A stretch of 64,000 nt of DNA from Caulobacter sp. UNC279MFTsu5.1 (GCF_900114015.1 NZ_FORN01000014.1:47000-110999), one strand, 5' to 3'; positions 45,815 to 54,604 are shown, counted from the first letter of the stretch. Notes: a model not told the origin generated them from the sequence alone. Translations and numbers: made by a program.

Positions 45815-46585
45815 TCAGTGAGGTTTGGGAACGAGCCTGATCTCATACAGCCGCGGCCACAGCTTGCCGGTCACGATCAGTCGGTCCGCCTTGGCGTCGT
45901 AGGCGATGCCGTTCAGCACGTCGGCGCGGGCGCGATCCTCGACGGGCAGCAGGCCGGTCAGGTCGATCCAGCTCTTCACCTTGCCGGTCGCCGGGTCGAT
46001 GCGGGCGATGCGGTCGGTCTGCCAGATGTTGGCGTAGATCTCGCCCTTGACCCATTCCAGCTCGTTCAGCTGGTCGACCGGCTTGCCCTCGTCGGTGACG
46101 GTGATCCCGCCGGTCTCCTTCAGCGTCTCGGGATCCAGGAACCGCAGGCGCGGGGTTCCGTCGCTCATGATGATCCGCTTGTCGTCGCGGGTCAGGGCCC
46201 AGCCCTCGCCCGGATAGCTGAACTCGCCCTTCGTCTCGAAGTCGTCGATCCCGTAGACGAAGCCGACCTGGGTCTTCCAGGTCAGCTGGATCAGCCGGTC
46301 CTTCCAGTCGATGATCCCCTCGCCGAAGAACTGGCTGGAGATCGAGCGCTCGTTCTCGACGCTCCCGGTCTCCAGCACGGTCTTGCGGATCGACGAGGCA
46401 CCCTCCAGCCCCGTGCTCTCGTACAGGAAGCCGTCGCGCAGGAAGAGGCCCTCGGTGAAGGCGTTGGGGTCGTGGGGATAGGTGCGGACCACCTGGTAGC
46501 CATAGACCGGCGTGGCGGCGTGGCCGCGCGGGGCGCAGGCCGCCAGCAGGCTCACGAGGGCGATCAGGACGGTCCGGCGCATCAT
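45815..46585 (-). CDS. Glutaminyl-peptide cyclotransferase-like lipoprotein
   Basis: A 256-residue protein beginning MMRRTVLIALVSLLAACAP, with a lipobox (LLAAC). The mature chain is a five-bladed beta-propeller of the plant/bacterial glutaminyl cyclase type: HDPNAFTEGLFLRDGFLYES, ISSQFFGEGI, and QLNELEWVKGEIYANIWQTD near the C-terminus. It would make N-terminal pyroglutamate on exported peptides. AAGGG lies upstream. It is convergent with pleD. Confidence 0.85.
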   Translation of the reverse strand: MMRRTVLIALVSLLAACAPRGHAATPVYGYQVVRTYPHDPNAFTEGLFLRDGFLYESTGLEGASSIRKTVLETGSVENERSISSQFFGEGIIDWKDRLIQLTWKTQVGFVYGIDDFETKGEFSYPGEGWALTRDDKRIIMSDGTPRLRFLDPETLKETGGITVTDEGKPVDQLNELEWVKGEIYANIWQTDRIARIDPATGKVKSWIDLTGLLPVEDRARADVLNGIAYDAKADRLIVTGKLWPRLYEIRLVPKPH

Positions 46586-46633
46586 CCGCAAACCCTTAGC
46601 CCGCCTCATGTGCGGAAAGAATGGCGCCCAAAG

Positions 46634-46660
46634 AAAAACGCCCGGCTTGGCGGCCGGGCG
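46634..46660 (-). terminator. Intrinsic terminator of rpmG
   Basis: Reading on the minus strand, stem CGCCCGGC/GCCGGGCG (8 bp, 46639-46660) is followed at once by a T-run with TTTTT then CTTT. It lies 30 bp after the rpmG stop. This is the clearest Rho-independent terminator in the window. Confidence 0.85.
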
Positions 46661-46689
46661 TCTTGTCGCATCACGAAGGGTCGGCAGAC

Positions 46690-46857
46690 CTACTTGATCT
46701 TGCCTTCGCGGAATTCGACGTGCTTGCGGATGACCGGATCGTACTTCTTCAGCACCATCTTTTCGGTCTTGGTGCGGGCGTTCTTCTTGGTCACGTAGAA
46801 GAAGCCGGTGTCCGCCGTCGAGTTCAGGCGGATCTTGATGGAAGCCGGTTTGGCCAT
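46690..46857 (-). CDS. rpmG: 50S ribosomal protein L33
   Basis: A 55-residue basic protein starting [20 protein letters not shown] and ending [10 protein letters not shown], the full length of L33 of the type without zinc cysteines. AGGGA precedes the ATG. It lies between the glutaminyl cyclase-like and DUF6265 genes and has its own terminator. It is short enough to be missed by a 60-residue cutoff. Confidence 0.97.
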   Translation of the reverse strand: MAKPASIKIRLNSTADTGFFYVTKKNARTKTEKMVLKKYDPVIRKHVEFREGKIK

Positions 46858-46938
46858 GGTCGAATCCCTGCGATGGTCGCGCAGGTCCCTACGCGGTCGA
46901 ATTAAGAGGCGCGGAACATACTCACCGGCGGCGCAAAG

Positions 46939-47385
46939 TCAATTGCCGGTCGCGCATCGTTTGTAGGGGAAATCGACGGCCCTGGCCTGGCCGCCGATCT
47001 GGCCCTCGATCCGGCCGGTCACGGCGTCGGGTCCCAGCCGGCGATAGATCACCCGCTGGGGAAAGTCGTGCGCCGGGTTCTCGAACACCGCCTCGTCCGC
47101 CGTCAAGCTCTTGAGCGGGAAGGCGGCCTTCTCCTGGCCCGAGGGCTCGGCGACATAGGCCAGCGAGCCGTCGGCCTCGACGATGCGGACAAATTCGTAC
47201 TCGCGCAGCTTGCCGTCGCGGACCGTGCGGCCCAGGCCCAGCATCACGCCGCCGCCGGGGGCCATCCACAGCTCCTCGACCGCGCCGTCGGGCCTGGCCT
47301 GCACCCAGCAGCCCTTCAGCCAGGCCATCTGGTCGATCTTGGCCGGCGGACCGGCCAGCTGGGCGGCGAGGATCAGGGCGAGCAT
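46939..47385 (-). CDS. DUF6265 family protein
   Basis: A 148-residue protein. The family pattern is complete: MAWLKGCWVQ, VEELWMAPGGGVMLGLGRTV, YEFVRIVEADGSLAYVAEPS, VFENPAHDFPQRVIYRRLG. A short N-terminal hydrophobic segment (MLALILAAQLAG) is likely a signal peptide. DUF6265 proteins are probable periplasmic lipocalin-like binders; ligand unknown. It follows the Nudix gene by 19 bp. Confidence 0.83.
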   Translation of the reverse strand: MLALILAAQLAGPPAKIDQMAWLKGCWVQARPDGAVEELWMAPGGGVMLGLGRTVRDGKLREYEFVRIVEADGSLAYVAEPSGQEKAAFPLKSLTADEAVFENPAHDFPQRVIYRRLGPDAVTGRIEGQIGGQARAVDFPYKRCATGN

Positions 47386-47404
47386 GGCGGCCTCGTGGGG
47401 CGCT

Positions 47405-48133
47405 CTACAGATAACTCAACTGCCGCGCCCCGCGCAGGAAGCGCATGAACGGGGCCGGACGTCCAGGGTCGGCCAGGCGCTGGGCCGCCTCGTGGACGAC
47501 GAAGCGGGTGATGTTGGGCAGGTCCAGCGCGCGCGCCTGGTCCAGGTCGAACCAGCCGATCTCGTCCAGCTCGCCGCAGTCGGGCTGGCGCTCCAGGCTC
47601 AGCAGGGCGCTGGCGGGGGCCATGAAGAAGCGGGCGTCGAAGCGGCGGGTGCGGTAGGGCGGGGTGATGGCCCGGGCCACGAAGGCCAGCGACGCCAGGT
47701 CGGGCAGGGCGCCCTGGGCCAGGAACGGCCGCCAGGCGCCGGCCCCCGGTCTGACCGGCGCGGCCCGGGCCAGCAGCAGGCCGGTCTCCTCGAAGGTCTC
47801 GCGCACCGCCGCCAGGGCCAGGGCGCGGGCCAGGCGGGCGGGGCTGGGATGGCGCGGCTCCAGGGCCAGGCGCGCGGCGACCTCGGATGACAGCTCGCTG
47901 GCCGAGGGGGCGGCGTAGTCGCCTCGGTCGACCCGGCCGCCGGGGAACACCCACTTGTCGGCCATGAAGGCCAGGCCCCGGTTGCGGCGGCCCATCAGGA
48001 TCCGCGGCTTGGGACCGTCGTTCCGGACGACGATCAGGGTGGCGGCGTGGCGCGGCTTCAGCACCGCGGCGTCGGGATCGCGGACGTCGCCGTCGTTGCG
48101 GGTGTCGAACTGGGCTTCGATCGGCTCGTCCAT
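47405..48133 (-). CDS. Nudix hydrolase with expanded Nudix box
   Basis: A 242-residue protein. The Nudix box is interrupted: WVFPGGRVDRGD (glycine start) is followed by about 40 residues before the catalytic AAVRETFEETGLLL. Long insertions of this kind are known in the NUDT19/RP2-type CoA diphosphatases. The domain starts at ATLIVVRNDG. The likely role is hydrolysis of a nucleotide-linked substrate such as CoA or an acyl-CoA. It is probably co-transcribed with the DUF6265 gene. Confidence 0.83.
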   Translation of the reverse strand: MDEPIEAQFDTRNDGDVRDPDAAVLKPRHAATLIVVRNDGPKPRILMGRRNRGLAFMADKWVFPGGRVDRGDYAAPSASELSSEVAARLALEPRHPSPARLARALALAAVRETFEETGLLLARAAPVRPGAGAWRPFLAQGALPDLASLAFVARAITPPYRTRRFDARFFMAPASALLSLERQPDCGELDEIGWFDLDQARALDLPNITRFVVHEAAQRLADPGRPAPFMRFLRGARQLSYL

Positions 48134-48203
48134 GGCGGCAGCTTAGACTGGATGCGGACGAGCGCCAGCCGTCCGTAGGGTAAGTGGTCCGAGCTCACCA
48201 ACC

Positions 48204-48322
48204 GTCGTCATCCCGGAAAGCGCGCAGCGCTTGTCCGGAATCCAGGGGACTGGGCGACCGCACCGCATTCGCCCAGTCCCCTGGATCCCGGACAGCCTCT
48301 GCGAGGCTTCCGGGATGACAAC
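48204..48322. repeat. Palindromic intergenic repeat, family A (long, near-perfect)
   Basis: Outer edges GTCATCCCGGAA/TTCCGGGATGAC, and inner arms CCAGGGGACTGGGCGA/TCGCCCAGTCCCCTGG that match perfectly over 16 bp around 11 bp. It sits between the divergent Nudix and M20 genes. It is the most symmetrical copy in the window. Confidence 0.87.
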
Positions 48323-48422
48323 CGTTTTGGGGGAGGGGGCCGCCTTGGTGGCCTCCGCGCCTTGACCCCCATCGACCGCCCGCCCAAGCTCCGCCCGGGG
48401 ATTTGAGGAATCGAGGGACGGC

Positions 48423-49718
48423 ATGTTCGCAAGGGTTTCCGGGCTGGCTCTGGCCGCCGCGCTGCTGGCCGGACCGGCGCTGGCCGCGCCCTCCACCGCC
48501 CAGGTGGCGGCCGCCGCCAAGGCCGTCCAGCCCAAGGTCGTGGCCTGGCGGCGCGACATCCACGAGCATCCCGAGCTGGGCAACCAGGAGGTCCGCACCG
48601 CCGCCCTGGTGGCCAAGGAGCTGCGCGCCCTGGGCTTCGAGGTCCGCGAGGGCGTCGGCCGCACTGGCGTGGTCGGCGTGCTGAAGGGCGGCAAGCCCGG
48701 CAAGGTGGTGGCCCTGCGCGCCGACATGGACGCCCTGCCGGTCGAGGAGAAGACCGACCTGCCGTTCGCCTCCAAGGTCACCGCCCAGTGGGAAGGCCGG
48801 ACCCTGCCCGTCATGCACGCCTGCGGCCACGACACCCACGTGGCCATGCTGCTGGGGGCGGCGACCGTGCTGGCCGGGATGAAGGCCCAGATCCCTGGCA
48901 CGGTGGTGGTGCTGTTCCAGCCGGCCGAGGAAGGCTCCCAGGCCGGCGAGGAGGGCGGGGCGGGCCTGATGATCCGCGACGGCGCCCTGGACAACCCCAA
49001 GGTCGACGCCATCTTCGGCCTGCACATCGGCCCCGGCGACGCCCACGCCCTGAACTACCGGGCCGGCGGCTTCTATGCCGGCTCGGACCGCCTGACGATC
49101 ACCGTCAAGGGCAAGCAGACCCACGGGGCGCGGCCCTGGGCCGGGATCGACATGGCCAGCGTGGCGGCCGACATCGTCCAGGCCTTCAACCAGCTGTCGG
49201 CCCGCCAGGTCGACGTCGGCGCCTCGCCCACCGTGCTGACCGTGGCGACCATCAACATGGGGGTGCGCAACAACATCATCCCCGAAGACCTGACCATGAC
49301 CGGCACCCTGCGCACCTTCAATCCCGAGCGCCGGGCCGAGGTGATCGACAAGGTCCAGAAAACGGTGGCCGCGATCGGCGACCGCTACGGCGCGAAAGCC
49401 CAGGCGGTGTTCACCCAGCCCTATCCGGTCACCCGCAACGACCCGGCCCTGTCGGCCTGGGTCAGGCCGGTGCTGGAGCAGGCCTCGCCGGGCAAGGTCG
49501 ACGACCAGGCGGCCCTGGTCACCGGGGCCGAGGACTTCTCGCGCTACGGCGAGAAGATCCCCGCCGTGTTCATCCAGCTGGGCGGCCGCCCGGCCAACGT
49601 GCCCGCCGCCACCGCCCCGGCCAACCACTCGCCCTATTTCGACGTCGACGAGGCGGTGTTCGAGACCGGGGTGAAGGCCGAGGTCTTGCTGGCGCTGGAC
49701 TATTTGGCCAAGAAGTAG
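48423..49718 (+). CDS. Secreted M20 family amidohydrolase (hippurate hydrolase type)
   Basis: A 431-residue protein with a signal peptide (GLALAAALLAGPALAA). Metal-binding and catalytic motifs: LRADMDALPVEEKTDLPFAS, MHACGHDTHVAMLLGAA and FQPAEEG. The dimerisation domain follows with GRTHGARPW-like QTHGARPWAGID. Such enzymes hydrolyse N-acyl amino acids or amides. Here it would act in the periplasm. The SGNH esterase gene is 28 bp downstream. Confidence 0.92.
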   Translation: MFARVSGLALAAALLAGPALAAPSTAQVAAAAKAVQPKVVAWRRDIHEHPELGNQEVRTAALVAKELRALGFEVREGVGRTGVVGVLKGGKPGKVVALRADMDALPVEEKTDLPFASKVTAQWEGRTLPVMHACGHDTHVAMLLGAATVLAGMKAQIPGTVVVLFQPAEEGSQAGEEGGAGLMIRDGALDNPKVDAIFGLHIGPGDAHALNYRAGGFYAGSDRLTITVKGKQTHGARPWAGIDMASVAADIVQAFNQLSARQVDVGASPTVLTVATINMGVRNNIIPEDLTMTGTLRTFNPERRAEVIDKVQKTVAAIGDRYGAKAQAVFTQPYPVTRNDPALSAWVRPVLEQASPGKVDDQAALVTGAEDFSRYGEKIPAVFIQLGGRPANVPAATAPANHSPYFDVDEAVFETGVKAEVLLALDYLAKK

Positions 49719-49746
49719 CGCGTCCCCGCGCCTAGAGGAGACCTGC

Positions 49747-50793
49747 TTGCGATCGTTGTTTCTCGCCGCCGTCGCGGCCCTGGCCCTGTCGAGCCCGGCG
49801 GCGGCCGAGACCGCCCTGACGCCGAACATCGGCGGCCGGGTCGTGCCCCTGCCGAAGGGGGCGGCGGAGTTCGGCTGGCCCGGCGTCTATTTCGAAGGGC
49901 GTTTCACGGGTCCGTCGGTCGAGGTGGCCGTCGATCCGCAGGCGGAGCATCTGGCGATCAGCATCGACGGCCAGGTGCGCACCGAGCTGGCCAAGCCGGG
50001 CGTCACGCGCCTGGCCTTCAAGGACCTGGGACCCGGCGAGCACGTCGTGCGACTGGACAAGCTGACCGAGAGCCAGTCCGGCTCGGCCCGGTTCCTGGGC
50101 TTCTTCGTCGGGGCGGACGGCCAGGCCCTGCCGCCGACCCGCCGTCCGCACCGGATCGAGTTCATCGGCGACTCCCACACGGTGGGCTACGGCGTGCGCG
50201 CCACCAAGCACGACTGCACCGAGGCCGAGATCCACGACCTGACCGACACCAGCCTGACCTTCGGCCCGATCCTGTCGCGCCGACTGGACGCGGACTACCG
50301 GATCGTCGCCTTCTCGGGGCGGGGCGTGGTGCGCAACTACGGCGGTTCCTCGCCCGGCCAGCCCCTGCCAGCGCTCTATCCGCGGCTGATCCCCGGCGAG
50401 GCGACGCCCAGCGTCGACCCGGCCGAGCCCTGGCGGCCCGACCTGATCGTCATCGGCCTGGGCACCAACGATTTCTCGACGCCGCTCGCCCCGGGCGAGC
50501 CTTGGGCCGACGAGGCCGCCCTGCACGCCGACTATCGCCAGACCTACGCCGGCTTCATCCGCGACCTGGCCCGCCGCCAGCCCCAGGCGCGGTTCCTGCT
50601 GATCGCCGGCGACAGCTTCGCGGCAGACGTCGAACAGGTGGTCCAGACGGTCGACGCCGAGACGCCCGGCCTGGCCACTCCGGTGCGGATCACCGGCATG
50701 GAGCTGGCCGCCTGCAACTGGCACCCGTCGACGGCGGACCAGCGGATGATGGCCGACAAGCTGGAGGCGGCGGCGCGGATGATCCTCCACTGA
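49747..50793 (+). CDS. SGNH/GDSL esterase, CE2-like
   Basis: A 348-residue secreted protein starting at TTG 49747 behind AGAGGAG. After the signal peptide, residues 25-130 form a beta-rich jelly-roll domain, and the SGNH domain follows: block I IEFIGDSHTVGYG (Ser nucleophile), block III IVIGLGTNDFSTP, and block V CNWHPST (His). An N-terminal jelly-roll plus SGNH is the CE2 acetyl-esterase layout, which removes acetyl groups from polysaccharides. Likely one transcript with the M20 gene. Confidence 0.88.
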   Translation: MRSLFLAAVAALALSSPAAAETALTPNIGGRVVPLPKGAAEFGWPGVYFEGRFTGPSVEVAVDPQAEHLAISIDGQVRTELAKPGVTRLAFKDLGPGEHVVRLDKLTESQSGSARFLGFFVGADGQALPPTRRPHRIEFIGDSHTVGYGVRATKHDCTEAEIHDLTDTSLTFGPILSRRLDADYRIVAFSGRGVVRNYGGSSPGQPLPALYPRLIPGEATPSVDPAEPWRPDLIVIGLGTNDFSTPLAPGEPWADEAALHADYRQTYAGFIRDLARRQPQARFLLIAGDSFAADVEQVVQTVDAETPGLATPVRITGMELAACNWHPSTADQRMMADKLEAAARMILH

Positions 50794-50795
50794 CG

Positions 50796-51017
50796 CCCTC
50801 TCCCATGGGGAGAGGGAGGGGCCCGCGCGAAGCGTGGGAGGGTGAGGGGGTTCTGAGTCCGACGGCGTGCCGGCAGGGCGTGAACGCGACGGGGGACATG
50901 TTCATGTGCACGTCCTCATTCAGAGGCAGGGCGTTCGTGTGAAAACGGTGAGGGTGTAATCCCTCACCCTCCCACGCTCTTCGAGCGCGGGCCCCTCCCT
51001 CTCCCGCCGGGAGAGGG
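50796..51017. repeat. Large inverted repeat pair between SGNH and rnr genes
   Basis: Left arm (about 50794-50852) and right arm (about 50961-51018) are near-perfect reverse complements over about 57 bp (CCCTCTCCC..GGGAGAGGGAGGGGCCCGCG.., then CGTGGGAGGGTGAGGG). Each arm contains its own small hairpin. The central 100 bp include no gene that I can support. It fills the convergent gap between the SGNH and rnr genes. Confidence 0.85.
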
Positions 51018-51019
51018 CG

Positions 51020-53347
51020 CTACCGCCGCTTCCCGCGCCGTACGCCCTTCGGCAGGCCGCCGCGCGGCTTGACCGGCGTCCGGGCCCGCACGCCCAGCCT
51101 TGGCCTCGGGGCCTTGGGATCCGCCGGCAAGGCGTCGGTCAGCATCTCGAACAGCAGGCCGCCGGTCACCGGCGTGGCCTCGCGCAGCTTCACCTCGACC
51201 GCCAGGCCCAGGGGGAAGCGCTTGCCCGTGCGCTCGCCGACCAGGGCGTGCATGCGGTCGTCGTGGACGAAATATTCCTCGCCCAGGGTCGAGACCGGAA
51301 CCAGGCCGTCGGCCCCCGTCTCGTCCAGCTTCACGAACAGGCCGAAGCGGGTGACGCCGGTGATCCGTCCACTGAACGTCGCGCCCACCCGGTCGGCCAA
51401 AAAGGCGGCGATGTAGCGGTCGGTGGCGTCGCGCTCGGCGGCCATGGCCCGCCGCTCGGCGTGGGTGATGACCTCGGCGGTGTCCTTGATCTGGGCGATG
51501 TCCTGGTCGGTCAGGCCGTCGGTCCCCAGGTTCAGGGCGCGGATCAGGGCCCGGTGGACGATCAGGTCAGCGTAGCGGCGGATCGGGCTGGTGAAGTGGG
51601 CGTAGCGGGCCAGGTTCAGCCCGAAGTGGCCCAGGTTGTCGCTGGAATAGTGGGCCTGCATCTGGGTGCGCAGGACCACCTCGTTGATGATCGCCGCGTG
51701 CGGGCTCTCGCGCGTGTCGTCCAGCAGCTTGTTGAAGCGCGCCGTGGTCGGGGCCTCGCCCTTGGACCACTTCACCTCCAGGGTCTGCAGGAACTCGACC
51801 AGGCTCATGACCTTTTCCTGGCTGGGCGTGTCGTGCACCCGGTAGATCAGCGGCAGGCGCTTGGCTTCCAGGGTCTCGGCGGCGCAGACGTTGGCCTGGA
51901 TCATCATCTCCTCGATCAGCTTGTGGGCCTCGAGGCTGGCGCGGCGGGTGATCGACTGGATCTCGCCCTCGCGGATGATGATGCGGCGCTCGTCGCTCTC
52001 GATGGCCAGGGGCGAGCGGACCTCGCGGCCCTTGCCCATCAGGCGGAAGGCGGCCCACAGGGGCTTGAGGATCGGGTCCAGCAGCGGCCCGGCCTTGTCG
52101 GCGTCCTGGCCGTCGGGCGGGGCGACGCCGTCGATGGCGGCCTGGGCCTGCTCGTACGACAGCTTGGCGGCGCTGCGCATCAGGCCGCGCACGAACTTGT
52201 GGCTCTTCTTGCGGCCGGCGGCGTCGAACACCATCCGCACGGCCAGGGTCGCGCGGTTCTCGCCTTCGCGTAAGGAACACAGGCCGTTGGACAGGGTCTC
52301 GGGCAGCATCGGCTCCACCCGGTCGGGGAAGTAGACGCTGTTGCCCTTCTCGCGGGCGTCGCGGTCCAGGGCCGAACCGGGGCGCACATAGGCGGCGACG
52401 TCGGCGATGGCCACCCAGACCACCCAGCCGCCCACATTGCCGGCGTCCGGATCGGGATGGGCGTAGACGGCGTCGTCGTGGTCGCGGGCGTCGACGGGAT
52501 CGATGGTGACGAACGGCAGGTCGCGCAGGTCGTCGCGGCCTTCCAGGGTCGGCGGCTGGGCCGCGCCCGCCTCGGCCTCGGCCTCTTCCGAGAAGCCGGT
52601 GGGGATGCCGTGGCTGTGGATGGCGATCAGCGAGGCGGCGCGCGGGTCGTCCTCGCTGCCCAGCACCTCCAGGATCTTGCCGAACTTGGGTCCGTAGCGC
52701 GCGCCGGACCCGCTGACCTGGGCCAGCACCAGATCGCCCTCCTTCAGGTCCTCGGCGGCCTGATTGTCGATCAGCAGGCTTTCCTTGGACTTGCGGTCGA
52801 CCGGCTCGACGCGGGTCTCGCGCCGGTGCTTGCGGATCACCCCCAGCAGCTTGTGGGCGCTCTGGCCCAGCCGCTTGATCAGCCGAGCCTCGGTCTCGCC
52901 GCTCTCCAGCTGCTCGAACCGGACCAGCAGGCGGTCGCCCAGGCCCGGCGCGCCGCCGGCCGCCTCGCCCTTGCCGGGGGCCAGGCGCACCTGGGGCGTG
53001 TCTTCCGAATCCTTGGTCAGGCGGACATAGAGGTCGCCGTCGGCGTCGCGCTCGACCACGTCGACCACGCCGACGGGGGGCAGGGCGCCGGCCTGCGCGA
53101 AGCCCCGGCGCCCGCGCTTGCCCAGGCTGCCGTCGGCTTCCATGGCCCGCAGCATCTCGCGCAGGGCCCGGCGGTCGGCGCCCTTCAGGCCGAAATGGCG
53201 GGCGATGTCGGCCTTGCCGCTCTCGCCGGCGTCGCGCAGGAAGGCCAGCAGGGTCTCGCGATCCGGCAAGCCGGCGGGCGGCTTGGCTCCTACGGCCTTC
53301 GAGGCGGCGGGGAATTTTGACGATTTGGGCGAGCGCGGTTTGGCCAT
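51020..53347 (-). CDS. rnr: Ribonuclease R
   Basis: A 775-residue 3'-5' exoribonuclease. Order: N-terminal basic region and winged helix, cold-shock domains (about 90-260), the RNB catalytic domain with TIDPVDARDHDDAVYA (conserved Asp cluster) and FTSPIRRYADLIVHRAL, then the S1 domain (FSGRITGVTRFGLFVKL) and an Arg/Lys-rich tail. The ATG at 53347 is chosen because any longer frame would overlap the divergent hydrolase. It degrades structured RNA and helps rRNA and tmRNA quality control. Confidence 0.95.
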   Translation of the reverse strand: MAKPRSPKSSKFPAASKAVGAKPPAGLPDRETLLAFLRDAGESGKADIARHFGLKGADRRALREMLRAMEADGSLGKRGRRGFAQAGALPPVGVVDVVERDADGDLYVRLTKDSEDTPQVRLAPGKGEAAGGAPGLGDRLLVRFEQLESGETEARLIKRLGQSAHKLLGVIRKHRRETRVEPVDRKSKESLLIDNQAAEDLKEGDLVLAQVSGSGARYGPKFGKILEVLGSEDDPRAASLIAIHSHGIPTGFSEEAEAEAGAAQPPTLEGRDDLRDLPFVTIDPVDARDHDDAVYAHPDPDAGNVGGWVVWVAIADVAAYVRPGSALDRDAREKGNSVYFPDRVEPMLPETLSNGLCSLREGENRATLAVRMVFDAAGRKKSHKFVRGLMRSAAKLSYEQAQAAIDGVAPPDGQDADKAGPLLDPILKPLWAAFRLMGKGREVRSPLAIESDERRIIIREGEIQSITRRASLEAHKLIEEMMIQANVCAAETLEAKRLPLIYRVHDTPSQEKVMSLVEFLQTLEVKWSKGEAPTTARFNKLLDDTRESPHAAIINEVVLRTQMQAHYSSDNLGHFGLNLARYAHFTSPIRRYADLIVHRALIRALNLGTDGLTDQDIAQIKDTAEVITHAERRAMAAERDATDRYIAAFLADRVGATFSGRITGVTRFGLFVKLDETGADGLVPVSTLGEEYFVHDDRMHALVGERTGKRFPLGLAVEVKLREATPVTGGLLFEMLTDALPADPKAPRPRLGVRARTPVKPRGGLPKGVRRGKRR

Positions 53348-53425
53348 GCCCTGGCTTAACCCGGCAAGGGGGCGGATGGCCAAGGGAAACACGCCGGAAC
53401 GCCGAAAGCTGGGTTGACTGGTAAA

Positions 53426-53463
53426 ATTACGTGCGTAATCTTCAAAGAGATTACAAATGTAAT
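53426..53463. promoter_or_regulatory. Twin palindromic operator upstream of the hydrolase gene
   Basis: Two 14-bp palindromes, ATTACGTGCGTAAT (53426-53439) and ATTACAAATGTAAT (53450-53463), centred 24 bp apart. Both fit ATTAC-N4-GTAAT. The first lies directly after a TTGACT (53414-53419) that would be a -35 element. The second ends 13 bp before the ATG. The AT-richness stands out from the surroundings. Binding protein unknown; no regulator gene is adjacent. Confidence 0.6.
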
Positions 53464-53476
53464 TGGATTTGAAGCC

Positions 53477-54574
53477 ATGATCTGTCGTGCGAAGTTCCTC
53501 TGCGGCCTCTCGGCCTGCGTCTCCCTCATCCTGGCCAGCCCGGCCGTCGCCAGTTCGCCGCCTGCCGCAAGTCCCTACGCGATCACCATGCCGAACGGGG
53601 TCGATGAGGAAGACTTCGTCGAGATCGGCGGGATCCGGCAGTGGGTGACGATCCGGGGCGAGGACCGGGCCAACCCCGTGCTGCTGATCGTCGGCGGGAC
53701 CCAGGTCGACGGCCCGGGCGCGATCCTCAGCCCCTATGTCCGGACCTTCCAGCCCTGGGAGAAGGGCTTCACCATCGTCCAGTGGGACCCGCGCGGCGCA
53801 GGCAAGACCTTCGTCGCGGCCGGCGGAACGATCGGTCCCGACCTGACGATCGAGCGATTGGTTCAGGACGGCCTGGAGCTGACGGACCATCTGCGTCATC
53901 GCCTCGGCAAGGCGAAGATTGTGCTGCTGGGCGTCAATTTCGGTTCGACCCTGGGCGTGAAGATGGTCATGGCCCGCCCCGAGCTGTTTTCGGCCTATGT
54001 GGGCGCGGGTCAGATCGTCAAGTCCCGCGCCGAACGCGAGCGCTTCGGCTACGCGCGTCTGCTGCGGCTGGCGACGGCGGCCGGCGACCAGGCGGCGCTG
54101 GCCGACCTGAAGGTCAGCGGGCCCGATCCGTTTCGCGAGCCCCGCGATCCGGCCCGGGTCGCCGCCTTCCAAAGGGCGTTCGTCAGGTATCGCGGTCCCG
54201 TGCCCGCCAATCCGATGCAGGAGGCGCTCAGCGCGCCGCACTGGACGGTGGCCGACCTCACCGCCGCCCAGGCCGCTGCGGCGCGCAACGAGCAGGTCCT
54301 GGGACGCGCCTGGGGCGAAAGCTTCGACTATGCGTCGCTGGGACCGCGCCTGTCCGTGCCCGTGTTCGTGATCCAGGGCGAGGAGGGGACCAGCGCGCCC
54401 GCGCCGATGGCCAAGACCTGGCTGGATGGCCTGACGGCGCCGAAGAAGCTGTTCGTCACCATACCGGGCGCGGGCAACCACGCCCTTGAGACCCACGCGG
54501 CCGCCTATCTGGCGCTGCTCAACCAGTACGTCCGGCCAGTCGCGCTCGCCGCGGAACGGCGACTGGGACGCTGA
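53477..54574 (+). CDS. Secreted alpha/beta-hydrolase fold protein lacking the usual catalytic residues
   Basis: A 365-residue protein with a signal peptide (CGLSACVSLILASPAVAS). The fold matches proline iminopeptidase-like hydrolases (VQWDPRGAGKTF oxyanion region, LTDHLRHRLGKAKIVLLG). At the nucleophile elbow the usual G-x-S-x-G is G-V-N154-F-G, so Ser is Asn. The acid region GEDD..TP reads GEEGTSAP, and the final AGHFA-type His reads AGNHA. It is probably non-catalytic or uses other residues. Twin palindromes control the upstream region. The longer start at 53414 overlaps them and is not favoured. Confidence 0.8.
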   Translation: MICRAKFLCGLSACVSLILASPAVASSPPAASPYAITMPNGVDEEDFVEIGGIRQWVTIRGEDRANPVLLIVGGTQVDGPGAILSPYVRTFQPWEKGFTIVQWDPRGAGKTFVAAGGTIGPDLTIERLVQDGLELTDHLRHRLGKAKIVLLGVNFGSTLGVKMVMARPELFSAYVGAGQIVKSRAERERFGYARLLRLATAAGDQAALADLKVSGPDPFREPRDPARVAAFQRAFVRYRGPVPANPMQEALSAPHWTVADLTAAQAAAARNEQVLGRAWGESFDYASLGPRLSVPVFVIQGEEGTSAPAPMAKTWLDGLTAPKKLFVTIPGAGNHALETHAAAYLALLNQYVRPVALAAERRLGR

Positions 54575-54604
54575 GCCTCGCCGGGGTCACGAAGACGGCC
54601 TTGC

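Noticed and set aside
53347..54496. An N-terminal extension of RNase R by about 380 residues
   Set aside because: The in-frame open stretch lies on top of the divergent hydrolase gene, has Arg/Gly/Pro-rich shadow composition, and RNase R is complete from 53347.
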